This document shows, piece by piece, positions 29,417 to 39,198 of a stretch of 64,000 nucleotides of DNA. The position numbers and the translations under genes were made by a program. Each line of letters begins with the position of its first letter. Positions within the stretch are counted from its first letter, which is position 1. The stretch is taken from positions 1 through 64,000 of the forward strand of contig DASRJO010000063.1 in the NCBI GenBank assembly GCA_035649435.1. The letters run 5' to 3'. The notes under the pieces are model-generated. The model saw only the letters and a program-made list of their open reading frames with translations. It did no database searches and was not told the origin of the DNA. The stretch is from DASRJW01 sp035649435. Its GTDB lineage: Bacteria; Krumholzibacteriota; Krumholzibacteriia; G020349025.

Positions 29417-30154
29417 TCAGGCCTCCGGCTCGCGCTGCGTGACCGCCCAGAGCGTCTGGCGCCACAGGCCACGCAGCGCGGCGATTTCGTCGTGCCGGGG
29501 GCGGCCACGCGCAAGCAGGTGGCGGATGTCACGCAATGCATGCTCCACGGTTTCGGGTCGCGCGTAGCCGATCGCCAGCATCACCTTTCGCAGCTGTTCG
29601 AACTGAGCTTCGATCTCGGCTGCGGTGGCTTCCGGTTCCCGCACATCCGTGAACCCTGGGGAATCGAGCGCGGCTTGGTACAGCTCGTACGCGACGATGA
29701 CAACCGCCTGCGCCAGGTTGAGCGATGGGTGCGCGCGTACCGCCGGGATGTGCAGAACATCCTGACATTGGTCGATCTCACTGCCGCTCAACCCATCGCG
29801 TTCGGGACCGAAGACGATCGCCAGCGGCCGGCGCGCCGGGGATGCCTGCACCGCGGCGGCGAAGGCGTGCGGCGTGTACGACGCCGGCCGGCGCTCCCCG
29901 GTGCGGCGAGTGGTGCCGACGCTCCAGCGGCAATCGGCGAGAGCAGCGCCCAAGGTGTCGACGGTGTGTGCGGCGGCGAGCACATCCTCGGCGTTGTGCG
30001 CCAGGCGGACGGCCTCGGCCTGGTCGGTGAGTTGCGGCGCGACCAGCACCAGCTCGGACAGACCCATGTTCTTGAGCGCGCGCGCGGCCGCACCGACATT
30101 GCCGCCAGAAGTCGGGCTCACGAGGACGAAACGGATGGACGCGAGGCGTTGCAT
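29417..30154 (-). CDS. trmJ: tRNA 2'-O-methyltransferase TrmJ
   Basis: A 245-residue SpoU/TrmH-class knotted methyltransferase. The trefoil-knot motifs are visible: SGGNVGAAARALKNMG (motif 1), IVFGPERDGLS (motif 2) and PSLNLAQAVVIVAYE (motif 3). The C-terminal helical extension is TrmJ-like; TrmJ methylates the ribose of position 32 in tRNA. The ATG at 30154 (MQRLASIRFVLVSP) is preferred to a TTG at 30175 that would overlap the preceding gene's stop. It begins 17 bases after the lipoprotein gene's stop, so the two are probably cotranscribed. Confidence 0.9.
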   Translation of the reverse strand: MQRLASIRFVLVSPTSGGNVGAAARALKNMGLSELVLVAPQLTDQAEAVRLAHNAEDVLAAAHTVDTLGAALADCRWSVGTTRRTGERRPASYTPHAFAAAVQASPARRPLAIVFGPERDGLSGSEIDQCQDVLHIPAVRAHPSLNLAQAVVIVAYELYQAALDSPGFTDVREPEATAAEIEAQFEQLRKVMLAIGYARPETVEHALRDIRHLLARGRPRHDEIAALRGLWRQTLWAVTQREPEA

Positions 30155-30171
30155 CGCACCCCAAAGAGGAA

Positions 30172-31908
30172 TCAACGCGCGTCGGGGGTGATGCTGATGC
30201 CCCAGTTGTCATAGCGCGTGGGCTTTTCTTCGTTCCATTGGTTCCATGCATGCGAGTCATCGGTGACGTAATGGACTTCGTACTCGCCGGCGTCGAGCAT
30301 GATGGTGCCATTGAAGATCCGGTTCTTCTCGGCGCCGCCAGCATGGCGCGTGTTGCGCATGGTCATTTCCCACACCCACTGGCCGCTCGGTACGGCTTCG
30401 ATCCAGCCGTAGTCGTGCATTTCGCTGTACATCCCCTCGCCCAGAGCGAGGATGTGCACGCGCCCTGGCTTCGCCATGGTGAAACGCTGGCGCAGGTGCT
30501 GGCTGTTGCGCACGCGCACCAATCGCGCCAGAGTGTCCTTGCCTTCCTCGCTGCGCGACGCCGGATCGAAGGTCTTGAAGTCATTGGCTCCGAGATCCAC
30601 GGGCGACATCAAGGAGATGCCCCAACGGCGCGCATCGCACGGTGGCGAGGCGTTCCAAGCGCCCCAGGCGTGCGAGTCATCGGTGACGTAGGACACCACG
30701 TAGTCGCCCGGCGCGAACTGCACCATCTCGTCGGCGATGCGATTCTTCTGCGCGCCACCGGCGTGGTGCGTGTTGGCTTCGGTCATGCTCCAGAGATTGT
30801 CGCCGCCGAAATGGTCGATCTGGCCGTAGTCGACGAATTCGTGACCGCCGTGTTCGCCGATGCAATAGACGCGCAAGCGCGTGGGCTTGCGCAGCGTGAG
30901 GCCGATGCTGGCGGTGCGGCCATCGCCGATCCGGATCAAGGACACCAGCGTGCGCGCGGCGTCGTCGGCGTCGGTGTACTTGCCGATGCGCGCAGCTTGG
31001 GCCTCCGAGTCCGCCGTCAACATCATGCCCCAGCCGTCGGGGTCGTGCGGCGGCGGCGCGTTCCACGAATCGTGGCTGTGCGAGTCGTCGGTCGCATACG
31101 ACGCGACGTAAGCACCCGCCGGGAGCGTGATGATCTCGCGGCTCACCTTGTTCTTGCTGTCCCCGCCGCCATGCTTGAAGTTGTCGGGACCGAATTCCCA
31201 CACCACTTCCCGCGTCTCGGCGTCCATGATGCAGCCGCCGTCCACCGCGCCGCGGTCCCGATCGGCGAACTCGCCCTGACAATAGACCGTGATGCGCATG
31301 CGTTCGGGCAGGCGAAAGCCGTGGCTTTCGAACGCATCGTTGCCCATCGGCGTGAGATCGACGAACCGCCGCACCTCCTCGACCGGCGGCGGGTCGTGCT
31401 GGACCTCCACTGCCGTGACCAGGGCGTCGTCCACTGCCAGGCGCAGGCCCCAACGCTTGCTCTCGCGCGGCTTCTTGCCGTCGCGCTTGATGTAGATCCG
31501 CGCCAGGTCCTTGCCGAACAAGTGGATGGTGCGATAGTGCTGGGTGAACGGAGCGAAATAAGCGGTGTAGTCGCCGGCGGGGAGCTGCAGGTCGCCCTTC
31601 CACGAGTAATTGGTGCCGGGGCCACGGCCCGATTCGTCGGTGTCGAGCTGCCATACGACTTGGCGGCTGCGCCGGTCGAGGATCCAGCCGTAGGCGTAGA
31701 GATCCCCGTGCTCGGGATCGCCGGCACCTTCGGCCTCGACGTGGACGGTGACATCACGGCGCAAACGGAACGGGACGGAATGCAATTCGTCGAGCTCGAC
31801 CTTTTCGATGCGGACGAATTCGGCTGCGATCGTCGTCGATGCGCAGCCTATCGCGCCCAGAAGAAAAAGGGCAACGACTGGACGCGGCGGTCTCGGACAC
31901 AAGGACAT
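30172..31908 (-). CDS. Lipoprotein with four TDDSHAW-type repeats
   Basis: A 578-residue protein with lipobox GAIGC (Cys22) after an Arg/Pro-rich n-region; starts at 31923 or 31947 are possible. The rest is four tandem units of about 130 residues. Each runs YGWI-(acidic/Trp strand)-VWE-HAGGA.KNRI-[LP].G.Y.V.YVTDDSHAW..WN...P...WG[IM].L. Units 2-4 are well conserved and unit 1 is degenerate (it keeps VVWQLD and LPAGDYTAYF). The pattern suggests a repeated beta-sandwich. I know no name for this repeat. It heads a minus-strand group with trmJ and the GWxTD gene. Confidence 0.82.
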   Translation of the reverse strand: MSLCPRPPRPVVALFLLGAIGCASTTIAAEFVRIEKVELDELHSVPFRLRRDVTVHVEAEGAGDPEHGDLYAYGWILDRRSRQVVWQLDTDESGRGPGTNYSWKGDLQLPAGDYTAYFAPFTQHYRTIHLFGKDLARIYIKRDGKKPRESKRWGLRLAVDDALVTAVEVQHDPPPVEEVRRFVDLTPMGNDAFESHGFRLPERMRITVYCQGEFADRDRGAVDGGCIMDAETREVVWEFGPDNFKHGGGDSKNKVSREIITLPAGAYVASYATDDSHSHDSWNAPPPHDPDGWGMMLTADSEAQAARIGKYTDADDAARTLVSLIRIGDGRTASIGLTLRKPTRLRVYCIGEHGGHEFVDYGQIDHFGGDNLWSMTEANTHHAGGAQKNRIADEMVQFAPGDYVVSYVTDDSHAWGAWNASPPCDARRWGISLMSPVDLGANDFKTFDPASRSEEGKDTLARLVRVRNSQHLRQRFTMAKPGRVHILALGEGMYSEMHDYGWIEAVPSGQWVWEMTMRNTRHAGGAEKNRIFNGTIMLDAGEYEVHYVTDDSHAWNQWNEEKPTRYDNWGISITPDAR

Positions 31909-32165
31909 GCGGGATTCGACCATCCTGGCGGGACCGTGGCCCAACACACTGGCTCGCGTGGGCTTGCCGCGATTTGGGCGCCTGTCGTCCCCTACGCCGT
32001 GTCAGCCCGAAAGGTTTCCGGCAGCGAGGCCGGAGTCTACCAAGCTTCGGGCCGCGGGCCGGGCGGAGTTGAGCATGGATCCTCCACTGGATCAAGAGCT
32101 TGAAGAGCCTGGCGCGAGCCGGCCTGGCGTTGACAGTGGCGGGAGGGCCCCCGTAGGGTGGGTCT

Positions 32166-32519
32166 TCAGGCGTCCGAGACCGCGCTGCCGGTGACCTCGG
32201 TGATGATCTCGAGCGCGGCCTGGGCCATGCCCCGGTGGACGTAGAGACGGGTGAGCGAGAGCGGCGAAGGGACGTTCAGCGACAGCAGGCCTGCACCCGG
32301 CGCCTTCACCTTCAGGCAGTGGATGCCTTCGTTCTGCAGCAACGTCTCGATCATCTCGGCGTCGTACAGTGCATTCGTCGTGTACACGAGCTGCAGGCGG
32401 CCGCGCGGTTTTCCCTGCGCCAGGCGTTCCCAGCAATCGGGACAGACATCGTAAGCCGGCGGGAACTCACGGTGGCAGTCGGGGCAGTGCAGCAAAGCGT
32501 TCTCCTCCAGCTCGGGCAT
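32166..32519 (-). CDS. Zinc-ribbon plus DUF2007-like protein
   Basis: From ATG 32519 (MPELEENALLHC), 117 residues. A CPDC...CPDC zinc ribbon (about residues 12-33) is followed by a DUF2007-like domain: LVYTTNALYDAEMIETLLQNEGI, then a basic strand and a C-terminal AALEII helix. DUF2007 is a small ferredoxin-like fold of unproven signalling or PII-like role. It is transcribed divergently from the SbcD-like gene (83 bases between starts). Confidence 0.8.
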   Translation of the reverse strand: MPELEENALLHCPDCHREFPPAYDVCPDCWERLAQGKPRGRLQLVYTTNALYDAEMIETLLQNEGIHCLKVKAPGAGLLSLNVPSPLSLTRLYVHRGMAQAALEIITEVTGSAVSDA

Positions 32520-32602
32520 GTGCGCGCAATGCCGCGCGCTACTCGCCAGTATAGGCCATCGCGCGGAGTGGCGGGGACGCTCCGCGCTGCGAAGCGAGGG
32601 TG

Positions 32603-33733
32603 ATGTCGCGCTCTTTGCGTATCCTGCACACGTCCGATCTGCACCTGGATGCTGGGCTCCGCACCACCGGGCTGCCCAGCCCACGCGCGCGCGAGCGCTG
32701 CCAGGCGCACCTCGACGCCTTCGACTGGATCGTGGCGGCCGTGCCGCGGCTCGGCATCGACGTGTTGTGCATCGCCGGCGATCTGTTCGAAGCGGCGCAG
32801 ACTCGCCCTGCGACCGTGCGCCATGTGGCGCACGAGCTCGGCGCCTGCGGGCGCCCCGTCTTCATCGCCCCGGGCAATCATGACCCGATGCAGGAGCGCT
32901 CGGTCTACCGGCTCGCGCGCTGGCCGGAGAACGTCACCGTGTTCGGCGGGGCCTGGCAGAGCGTGCGGCTGCCCGATCTCGGGCTCGTGGTGCACGGCCG
33001 CGGTTTCACCGAGCCGGTCGAGAGCGCGCGTTTGCTGGCCGGGCTGGTCGTGGAAGGCGACGGTCCGCACCTCTTGGTCGCGCATGGCAGCGACGAATCG
33101 TGCCGCCCCGATCGCCATCACCCGTATCGCCCGTTCGTCCCGGCCGAGCTCGACAGCTTGCCGCTCACCTACGCCGCGTTGGGTCACTACCATCGTTTCT
33201 CGCGTCTGCCGACGCAACGCGTCTCTGCCGCCTACAGTGGCTGCCCGATCCCGCAGAACTTCGCCGATGTCGAACAGCACGGGGTGGTGCTCGCAACGCT
33301 CCGCGCGGACGGCGTGGACATCGAGCTGCTGCCGGTGCCGGGGCGCCGCTTCGTCACGTTGGAGCTGGACGTGAGCGGCGCCGACACACAGGCGGACCTG
33401 GTGCGACGCCTACAGACCGAGCTCGAGCAAAGGGCGCTGCAGGAGGATTTCGTGCGCTTGCACGTCCGCGGCAGCATCGCCCCCGATCTGGAATTGGAGC
33501 CGGTAGCCTTGCGCGAGGCCTTGGCGCCGCACGTGCACGATCTCACGCTGCGCGACGAGACGGTGCCGGAATACGATCTCGCCACCTTGGCGCTGGAGAA
33601 CACCGTGCGCGGCCAGTTCGTGCGCACCCTGCAGGCGCGTTTGCAAGACGCGGCTGATGCCGACGCCGAGATCGTGCGCCGCGCGCTCGTTCTCGGGCTC
33701 GACGCGCTCGCTGGGCGTTCGCAATCGCGTTGA
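32603..33733 (+). CDS. SbcD/YhaO-like metallophosphoesterase
   Basis: A 376-residue calcineurin-like phosphoesterase with all core motifs: HTSDLHLD, AGDLFE, PGNHD, VAHG and LGHYH. This is the arrangement of SbcD/Mre11/YhaO nucleases, which process DNA ends with an SMC-like ATPase partner. The partner follows 11 bases downstream. ATG 32603 is chosen; a GTG directly before it is an equal alternative. It probably acts in DNA repair in the cytosol, but the presence of membrane helices in the partner suggests the YhaO/YhaN type. Confidence 0.88.
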   Translation: MSRSLRILHTSDLHLDAGLRTTGLPSPRARERCQAHLDAFDWIVAAVPRLGIDVLCIAGDLFEAAQTRPATVRHVAHELGACGRPVFIAPGNHDPMQERSVYRLARWPENVTVFGGAWQSVRLPDLGLVVHGRGFTEPVESARLLAGLVVEGDGPHLLVAHGSDESCRPDRHHPYRPFVPAELDSLPLTYAALGHYHRFSRLPTQRVSAAYSGCPIPQNFADVEQHGVVLATLRADGVDIELLPVPGRRFVTLELDVSGADTQADLVRRLQTELEQRALQEDFVRLHVRGSIAPDLELEPVALREALAPHVHDLTLRDETVPEYDLATLALENTVRGQFVRTLQARLQDAADADAEIVRRALVLGLDALAGRSQSR

Positions 33734-33744
33734 GGAGTGGACGC

Positions 33745-36624
33745 ATGCTGTTGCTCGAAGCTCACATCCGCGGATTCGGCAAGCTGGCACAACTCCAGCT
33801 GCGCTTCGCGCGCGGCGTGCAGATCGTCGTCGGTGACAACGAGAGCGGCAAGTCGACGTTGCAGAAGTTTCTCCTCGCCATGTTGTTCGGCCTCAAGCGC
33901 GAGGATCGCCGGCGCCGCGAGTACCTGCCGGACTACGAGCGATGCAAACCCTGGAACGGCGGCGCGTATGGCGGACGTCTCGTCTACGAGCTGGCCAGCG
34001 GTGCGTCCTTCGAGGTGCAGCGCAATTTCGAGCGCAAGGACGAATCGGTGGCCGTTCTGGATGCAGTGTCCGGTCGCGATCTGACCGCCGAGTTTCCCTT
34101 GGACGAGCGCAAGGAGCGTCCGTTCATGCAGCGTCAGATCCAGCTCTCACGCCAGCTGTTCGAGGCGACGACGGCGCTCGGGCAGCTCGCCGGCCGCCCG
34201 GCCGCCGAAGGTGTGGGCGCGTTGCGCCAGAGGATCCAGGGTCTCCTCGACAGCGGCGACGAGAACTTGTCGGCGCAAGCGGCGCTGCAGCTGTTGTCGC
34301 AGTTGGAGGAAAGGCTCGGCAGCGAGCGCACCCCCACGCGCGGAATCGGTTTGCTGCTGCGTCAGCGCCGCACGCTGTTGGACGAACGCGAGTCGGCCGC
34401 GAGGCGCCAGGCGGAGATCCTGGATCTGCACGCGCGGCGCGAGGTGGCGGCGCAAACGTATGCTGCGCACGCCCGGGCGTGGGAGGAACGGCGGCGGCGC
34501 GAGCTCGATGGGGAACGCGATCTGTTGCAACGTCGCATCCAGCGTTTCGAGAAGCTGGATGGCGAGTTCCACGCCTTGCAGCAACAGCTTTCGGGCTACG
34601 ACGACGTGGCGGACGTGGACTTGGCGGACGACGCTCCGGCGCGCGAGCGCGCCAGCGCCATCGCGGCGCTCAAGGCCCAGGCTGACGAGCGCGAAGCCGT
34701 GCGACGGACGCGGCTCGTGCGTGCCGAGGAGCTCGAATCTTGCGCCAGCGCTCTGGCCGGCGCGCTCGGGGGAATGGATCCCGAGCGCTTGCAGAAGCTG
34801 CAGCAGGATGCGGCACGGGCATGGGAATTCGTCGGGCGCGTGCGCGAAGCGCGTGCGCGCCAGGCCGATGAACAGCGGCGCAATCGTGCCCTCGTCGACC
34901 AGCTGCGCCGGCATCATGGACGAGATTGGACGCGGGACGAATTCTTGGGCGAGCTGTCGAGCCAGCGGGGACTGGCACACGGCGAGACCGCGCAGGGATT
35001 GAATACGAGCGCGACGCAGGCGTGGCGAGATGCCCGGCGGCGCCGTGGGGTGCTCGCGATTCTCGCCCTCGGCGCCACGGCGGCCGTCGCGGGCTGCGTG
35101 TTTCTCGCACGGCAGAATCCGGCAGGCTGGTCGCCGCTCCTCTCCTGGGGCGGTGTCGCAGCGGTGTCGGCGGTCGCGGCGTGGACACTGCTCGTCGCCG
35201 TCGGGGGATGGGTGGCGGCGCGCGATCTGGCGCGCAGCTTACAGGCGCGTGCCGAACAAGCTGCGCTCGGGCAGTCGGCTGCGGCGGAGTGGCTCACCGC
35301 CGTCCTGCAGCGCAATCACGTCGAGGATGTCGAAGCACTCGAGCGCGCCCGCCGCGATTACGAAACACTGCGCGCGCAAGCCGAGCGCATCTCGAGCACC
35401 GGCGGACGCGAAATCCAACATCTGGAAGCCCAGCTCGAGGCGCTGGGGTCGACCATGCATGCCCTCATGCGCGACTGCGATCTGGACGCCGTGCACGCGC
35501 TCGCGGCACGTGCGACCGGAGCGGCACGCGAGGCGCTGCCCTATGCCGAGGAGGAACAGGCCGAGGGCACGGGCGCCGATGACCTTGCCGATCTGCGGCG
35601 CCTGATCACGGATTTACAACTCTTGCCGCAGCTGCGCCGGGCCGTTGCGTGGCTGGAACGCGTGCGTGCAGAGCACACGAGCCTGCAACAACACGACGAG
35701 CGTGAGAACCGCGCACTCGAGGAATTGCACGCCCGGCTCGAGGGCGAACGGGCCGGCCTCGCAGCGATTCTGCGCCGCAACGGCGCCAGCGATCTCGCCG
35801 ACTTCGCCGAGCGCATCCGACGTGCGCGTGAGCGCGAACGTTTGTTTGCCACGCGCCTGCCAATGCAGCGCGAACAGGACGGAGTGCTCGCGGGTGAGCA
35901 CGTCACGGCGTTGCGCGAGCGACTCTCGCAGCTCGACCCGGCGCCGCCGGTGCCCGCGGTCGAGACTGTCGTGGCCGTCGCCTGGCCTGGGCAAAGCCTC
36001 GAGGAGCTGTCGCGCGCCAAGGATGGTTTGGCGGCGGAACGTGCCCAGATCGACGAGCGCTTGGCGGCGCGGGAGCAAGAGGGCCGACTGCCGGCGGAGA
36101 TCGAGCTCGAGCTGCAGGAAGTCGAGATGCAAATCGAAGGCGCACGGCGTGGCGCGGCGGCCATGCGCTTGGCGATGGAGACGCTGCAGGAGGTGGCGAC
36201 GACGTTGCATCGCGAGGTGGCGCCGCGCATGAACGCACGCGTCGGCCAACTGTTCGCACAACTCACGCGCTCCGCGCACGGCGACGTTCTCTTGAGCGAG
36301 GATCTGACACCGCGCGTGCGGATGGATGGCGATGCCCTGTGCGGCGTCGAGTCTCTGAGCGGCGGTGCCGCCGATCAGCTGTACTTCGCCGTGCGTCTGA
36401 CCGCTGGCGAGGTGCTCGCGCGCCGCGGCGAACACCTGCCCTTGCTCCTCGACGATCCTTTCGTACAGTACGACCCCGAGCGTTTGCAGGCGGCGTTGGA
36501 CCTGGTGACTGAGCTGGCGCGCGAACATCAGGTCCTGTTCCTCACGTGCGAAGAGGTCCAGGCAGAGGCCCTGTCCACGCGTCTGCGCAAGCACGGGATC
36601 TTGCACGACATCCTGCGACTCTGA
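33745..36624 (+). CDS. SbcC/YhaN-like ATPase with mid-coil membrane helices
   Basis: A 959-residue SMC-like ATPase. Walker A GDNESGKST lies near residue 35, the ABC signature LSGGAADQLYFAVRL near 878 and Walker B LLLDDPF near 905; two long coiled coils join them. The middle of the coil (about residues 430-500) contains two hydrophobic helices, ILALGATAAVAGCVFLA and a VAAVSAVAAWTLLVAV stretch, in place of the zinc hook of Rad50/SbcC. Bacterial YhaN has the same layout. GGAG stands 8 bases before the ATG. It forms a complex with the phosphoesterase encoded just upstream (family knowledge). Confidence 0.9.
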   Translation: MLLLEAHIRGFGKLAQLQLRFARGVQIVVGDNESGKSTLQKFLLAMLFGLKREDRRRREYLPDYERCKPWNGGAYGGRLVYELASGASFEVQRNFERKDESVAVLDAVSGRDLTAEFPLDERKERPFMQRQIQLSRQLFEATTALGQLAGRPAAEGVGALRQRIQGLLDSGDENLSAQAALQLLSQLEERLGSERTPTRGIGLLLRQRRTLLDERESAARRQAEILDLHARREVAAQTYAAHARAWEERRRRELDGERDLLQRRIQRFEKLDGEFHALQQQLSGYDDVADVDLADDAPARERASAIAALKAQADEREAVRRTRLVRAEELESCASALAGALGGMDPERLQKLQQDAARAWEFVGRVREARARQADEQRRNRALVDQLRRHHGRDWTRDEFLGELSSQRGLAHGETAQGLNTSATQAWRDARRRRGVLAILALGATAAVAGCVFLARQNPAGWSPLLSWGGVAAVSAVAAWTLLVAVGGWVAARDLARSLQARAEQAALGQSAAAEWLTAVLQRNHVEDVEALERARRDYETLRAQAERISSTGGREIQHLEAQLEALGSTMHALMRDCDLDAVHALAARATGAAREALPYAEEEQAEGTGADDLADLRRLITDLQLLPQLRRAVAWLERVRAEHTSLQQHDERENRALEELHARLEGERAGLAAILRRNGASDLADFAERIRRARERERLFATRLPMQREQDGVLAGEHVTALRERLSQLDPAPPVPAVETVVAVAWPGQSLEELSRAKDGLAAERAQIDERLAAREQEGRLPAEIELELQEVEMQIEGARRGAAAMRLAMETLQEVATTLHREVAPRMNARVGQLFAQLTRSAHGDVLLSEDLTPRVRMDGDALCGVESLSGGAADQLYFAVRLTAGEVLARRGEHLPLLLDDPFVQYDPERLQAALDLVTELAREHQVLFLTCEEVQAEALSTRLRKHGILHDILRL

Positions 36625-36756
36625 ATGGTGCCGGCACCGGCGATCGACACTTCGTGAACGATCCTTGCACTCGCCGGGCGTACGGAACCTCGTTTCGTAC
36701 GCGAGGTCGTGCTAGCATCCCCAGCGGACGCAGTGGGTTTGGACGGAGGACGGAAG

Positions 36757-38058
36757 ATGGACAAGATCTGCATGGTGGGCACCGGCTACGTCGGCTTGGT
36801 GACCGGCGCCTGTCTCGCCGACTTCGGCAACCGCGTCACGTGCGTGGACGTCGACGCGCGCCGCATCGAGCTGCTCGAACGCGGCGAGATTCCATTCTTC
36901 GAACCGTTGCTCGACGAGCTGGTCAAGCGCAACGTCAAGGCCGAGCGCCTGGAATTCACCACCGCGGTCTTGCCTGCCGTTCGCGCAGCGGACGTGATCT
37001 TCATTGCGGTGGGCACACCGGACCGCGGCGATGGGTTCGCCGACTTGAGCGCCCTCTTCCGCGTCGTCGAAGACATCGTGCCGCACCTGGAAGGTTACAA
37101 ACTCCTGGTGACCAAGAGCACCGTGCCCGTCGGCACCGGCCGGCAGCTGCTGCAGCGCATCGGCGATTTCGCACGCAACGGCGCCACCATCGAAGTGGCG
37201 TCGAATCCGGAGTTCCTGCGCGAGGGCTCCGCCATCGAAGACTTCATGCGCCCGAACCGTGTCGTCATCGGCGCCGAGACCGAGCGTTCGCAAGCGGCCA
37301 TGCAGGCGATCTACCGCCCGCTGTACCTGAGCGAGACCCCCATCGTGGTGACCAACCTGGAAACCGCGGAGCTGATCAAGTACGCCTCCAACGCATTCCT
37401 GGCCACCAAGATTTCCTTCGTCAACGAGATGGCGAACCTCTGCGAGCGCTACGGCGCCGATGTGCGCGTGCTCGCCAAGGCCATGGGGCTCGATCGCCGC
37501 ATCGGTGACAAGTTCTTGCATGCCGGCGTCGGTTACGGCGGCTCGTGCTTTCCCAAGGACACCGAGGCCCTGGTCAAGATCGGCCAGCAGGTCGGCTACG
37601 ACATGCGCATCGTCAAGGCGGCCATCGGGGTCAACCAAGAGCGGCCGCAGCTGGCGCTGCAAAAGCTCGAGGGCCTGGTCGGGAGTCTGGACGGCAAGAC
37701 GATCGGGCTCTTGGGCTTGGCGTTCAAGCCCAACACCGACGACATTCGTGAAGCGCCGGCGATCAAGCTGGCGCGGGCTCTGCGCGAGAAGGGCGCCGTG
37801 GTGCGGGGCTACGACCCCGTTGCCATGGACCGCGTGCGCGCCACCGAGCCCGAGATCGTCCTGTGCAAGGACGCCTACGAAGTCGCGATGGGTGCCGATG
37901 CACTGATGCTGTGCACGGAATGGAACGAGTTCCGCGACCTGAACGTGCAGCAGCTCAAGGACTCGATGCGCCAATCCGTGCTCGTGGACTGCAGAAACAT
38001 CTATGACCGCGAGCGCATGGAATCGCTCGGATTCCGCTACGATTGCTTCGGGCGCTGA
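36757..38058 (+). CDS. UDP-glucose/GDP-mannose dehydrogenase family enzyme
   Basis: A 433-residue NAD-dependent UDP-sugar dehydrogenase oxidising the C6 alcohol to a uronate. It shows the N-terminal Rossmann signature VGTGYVGLVTG, KSTVPVGT, LIKYASNAFLATKISF, the catalytic-cysteine segment GYGGSCFPKD, and LGLAFKPNTDDIREAP. UDP-glucose 6-dehydrogenase is the most likely function, giving UDP-glucuronate. The ATG at 36757 has GGAGG upstream. A 12-base palindrome GGTGCCGGCACC (36627-36638) lies in the 132-base leader. It heads the polysaccharide-precursor block. Confidence 0.92.
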   Translation: MDKICMVGTGYVGLVTGACLADFGNRVTCVDVDARRIELLERGEIPFFEPLLDELVKRNVKAERLEFTTAVLPAVRAADVIFIAVGTPDRGDGFADLSALFRVVEDIVPHLEGYKLLVTKSTVPVGTGRQLLQRIGDFARNGATIEVASNPEFLREGSAIEDFMRPNRVVIGAETERSQAAMQAIYRPLYLSETPIVVTNLETAELIKYASNAFLATKISFVNEMANLCERYGADVRVLAKAMGLDRRIGDKFLHAGVGYGGSCFPKDTEALVKIGQQVGYDMRIVKAAIGVNQERPQLALQKLEGLVGSLDGKTIGLLGLAFKPNTDDIREAPAIKLARALREKGAVVRGYDPVAMDRVRATEPEIVLCKDAYEVAMGADALMLCTEWNEFRDLNVQQLKDSMRQSVLVDCRNIYDRERMESLGFRYDCFGR

Positions 38059-38118
38059 GATCGTCGCGCTCGCCGCATTGCGGCGCCGCGTGACCTCATT
38101 CCCGTCCGCACCGCCGCC

Positions 38119-38124
38119 GGGTAT
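38119..38124 (+). promoter_or_regulatory. Possible -10 element for rfbB
   Basis: TATGAT, 46 bases before the rfbB start, in a 111-base gap. A matching -35 is poor, so this is only a candidate. Confidence 0.3.
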
Positions 38125-38169
38125 GATCGGCCCGACCGGGCGACCTTCCCGGAGCGGAGGCTTGGGCGG

Positions 38170-39198
38170 ATGGCACGCATTCTGGTGACCGGCGGCGCCG
38201 GGTTCATCGGCAGCAACTTCGTGCACTTCCTGCTGCGTGAGCAGCCGGATGCCGAGGTCATCGTCCTCGACAAGCTCACCTATGCCGGCAACCTCGAGAA
38301 CCTCGAAGCGGTGCGCGGCGATCTACGTTTCCACTTCGTGCGCGGCGACATCGCCGATCCCACGGCCGTGCGCGACGTCATGTCCGGCTGCGATCAGGTC
38401 TACAACTTCGCCGCCGAGAGCCACGTCGACCGCTCGATCCAAGACGCCGAAGCCGTGGTATGGACCAACGTGCGCGGCACCCAGGTTCTCCTCGACGCGG
38501 CGCGGGAGCTCGGCGTGGCGCGCTACGTCCAGGTCTCGACCGACGAGGTGTACGGCAGCATCGGTTCCGGCCGCTGCACTGAGACGAACCTCCTGCGTCC
38601 TTCGAACCCGTACGCCGCCTGCAAGGCCGCGGGCGATCTGCTGGCGCTGGCCGCGGTCAGCACGTGGAAGCTCGACGCCGTGGTGACGCGCAGCAGCAAC
38701 AATTACGGGCCCTGGCAGCATCCCGAGAAGTTGATTCCGTTGCACATCACGAATGCGATCGAGGGCAAACCGATGCCGGTCTACGGCGACGGCCGCAACG
38801 TGCGCGACTGGCTGCACGTCGACGACAACTGCCGCGCCATCGATCTTGTCGGCCGGCTCGGCGCAGCCGGCGAGATCTACAACATCGGCGCCGGCAACGA
38901 GCGGGCGAACCTGTGGATCGTGGAGCAGATCATCCAGCACACGGGCTGCGATCCGGCGCTGCGTCATTTCGTGCGCGATCGCCCCGGACACGATTTCCGC
39001 TATGCGGTCGACGATCGCAAGGTGCGGGCCTTGGGCTGGGAACCGCGCCGCAGCCTCGAGGCCGGCCTGGCCGAGACCGTGCGCTGGTACCAGGAGCATC
39101 GCGCCTGGTGGACGCGGATCAAGAGCGGCGAGTTCGCCGCTTATTACCGCCAACAGTACGCGCCGAGCGGCAATCCCCCTGCCAAGGAAGACGCATGA
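38170..39198 (+). CDS. rfbB: dTDP-glucose 4,6-dehydratase
   Basis: A 342-residue extended short-chain dehydrogenase. The NAD motif GGAGFIGSNFV, NFAAESHVDRSI, the catalytic STDEVYG (Thr-Asp-Glu) and YAACK (Tyr-x3-Lys) are all present, as is TRSSNNYGPWQHPEKLIPL. RfbB converts dTDP-glucose to dTDP-4-keto-6-deoxyglucose, the entry to dTDP-rhamnose and related sugars. No rfbA, rfbC or rfbD is in the window. Its last codon overlaps the start of wecB (ATGA), so the two are translationally coupled. Confidence 0.93.
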   Translation: MARILVTGGAGFIGSNFVHFLLREQPDAEVIVLDKLTYAGNLENLEAVRGDLRFHFVRGDIADPTAVRDVMSGCDQVYNFAAESHVDRSIQDAEAVVWTNVRGTQVLLDAARELGVARYVQVSTDEVYGSIGSGRCTETNLLRPSNPYAACKAAGDLLALAAVSTWKLDAVVTRSSNNYGPWQHPEKLIPLHITNAIEGKPMPVYGDGRNVRDWLHVDDNCRAIDLVGRLGAAGEIYNIGAGNERANLWIVEQIIQHTGCDPALRHFVRDRPGHDFRYAVDDRKVRALGWEPRRSLEAGLAETVRWYQEHRAWWTRIKSGEFAAYYRQQYAPSGNPPAKEDA

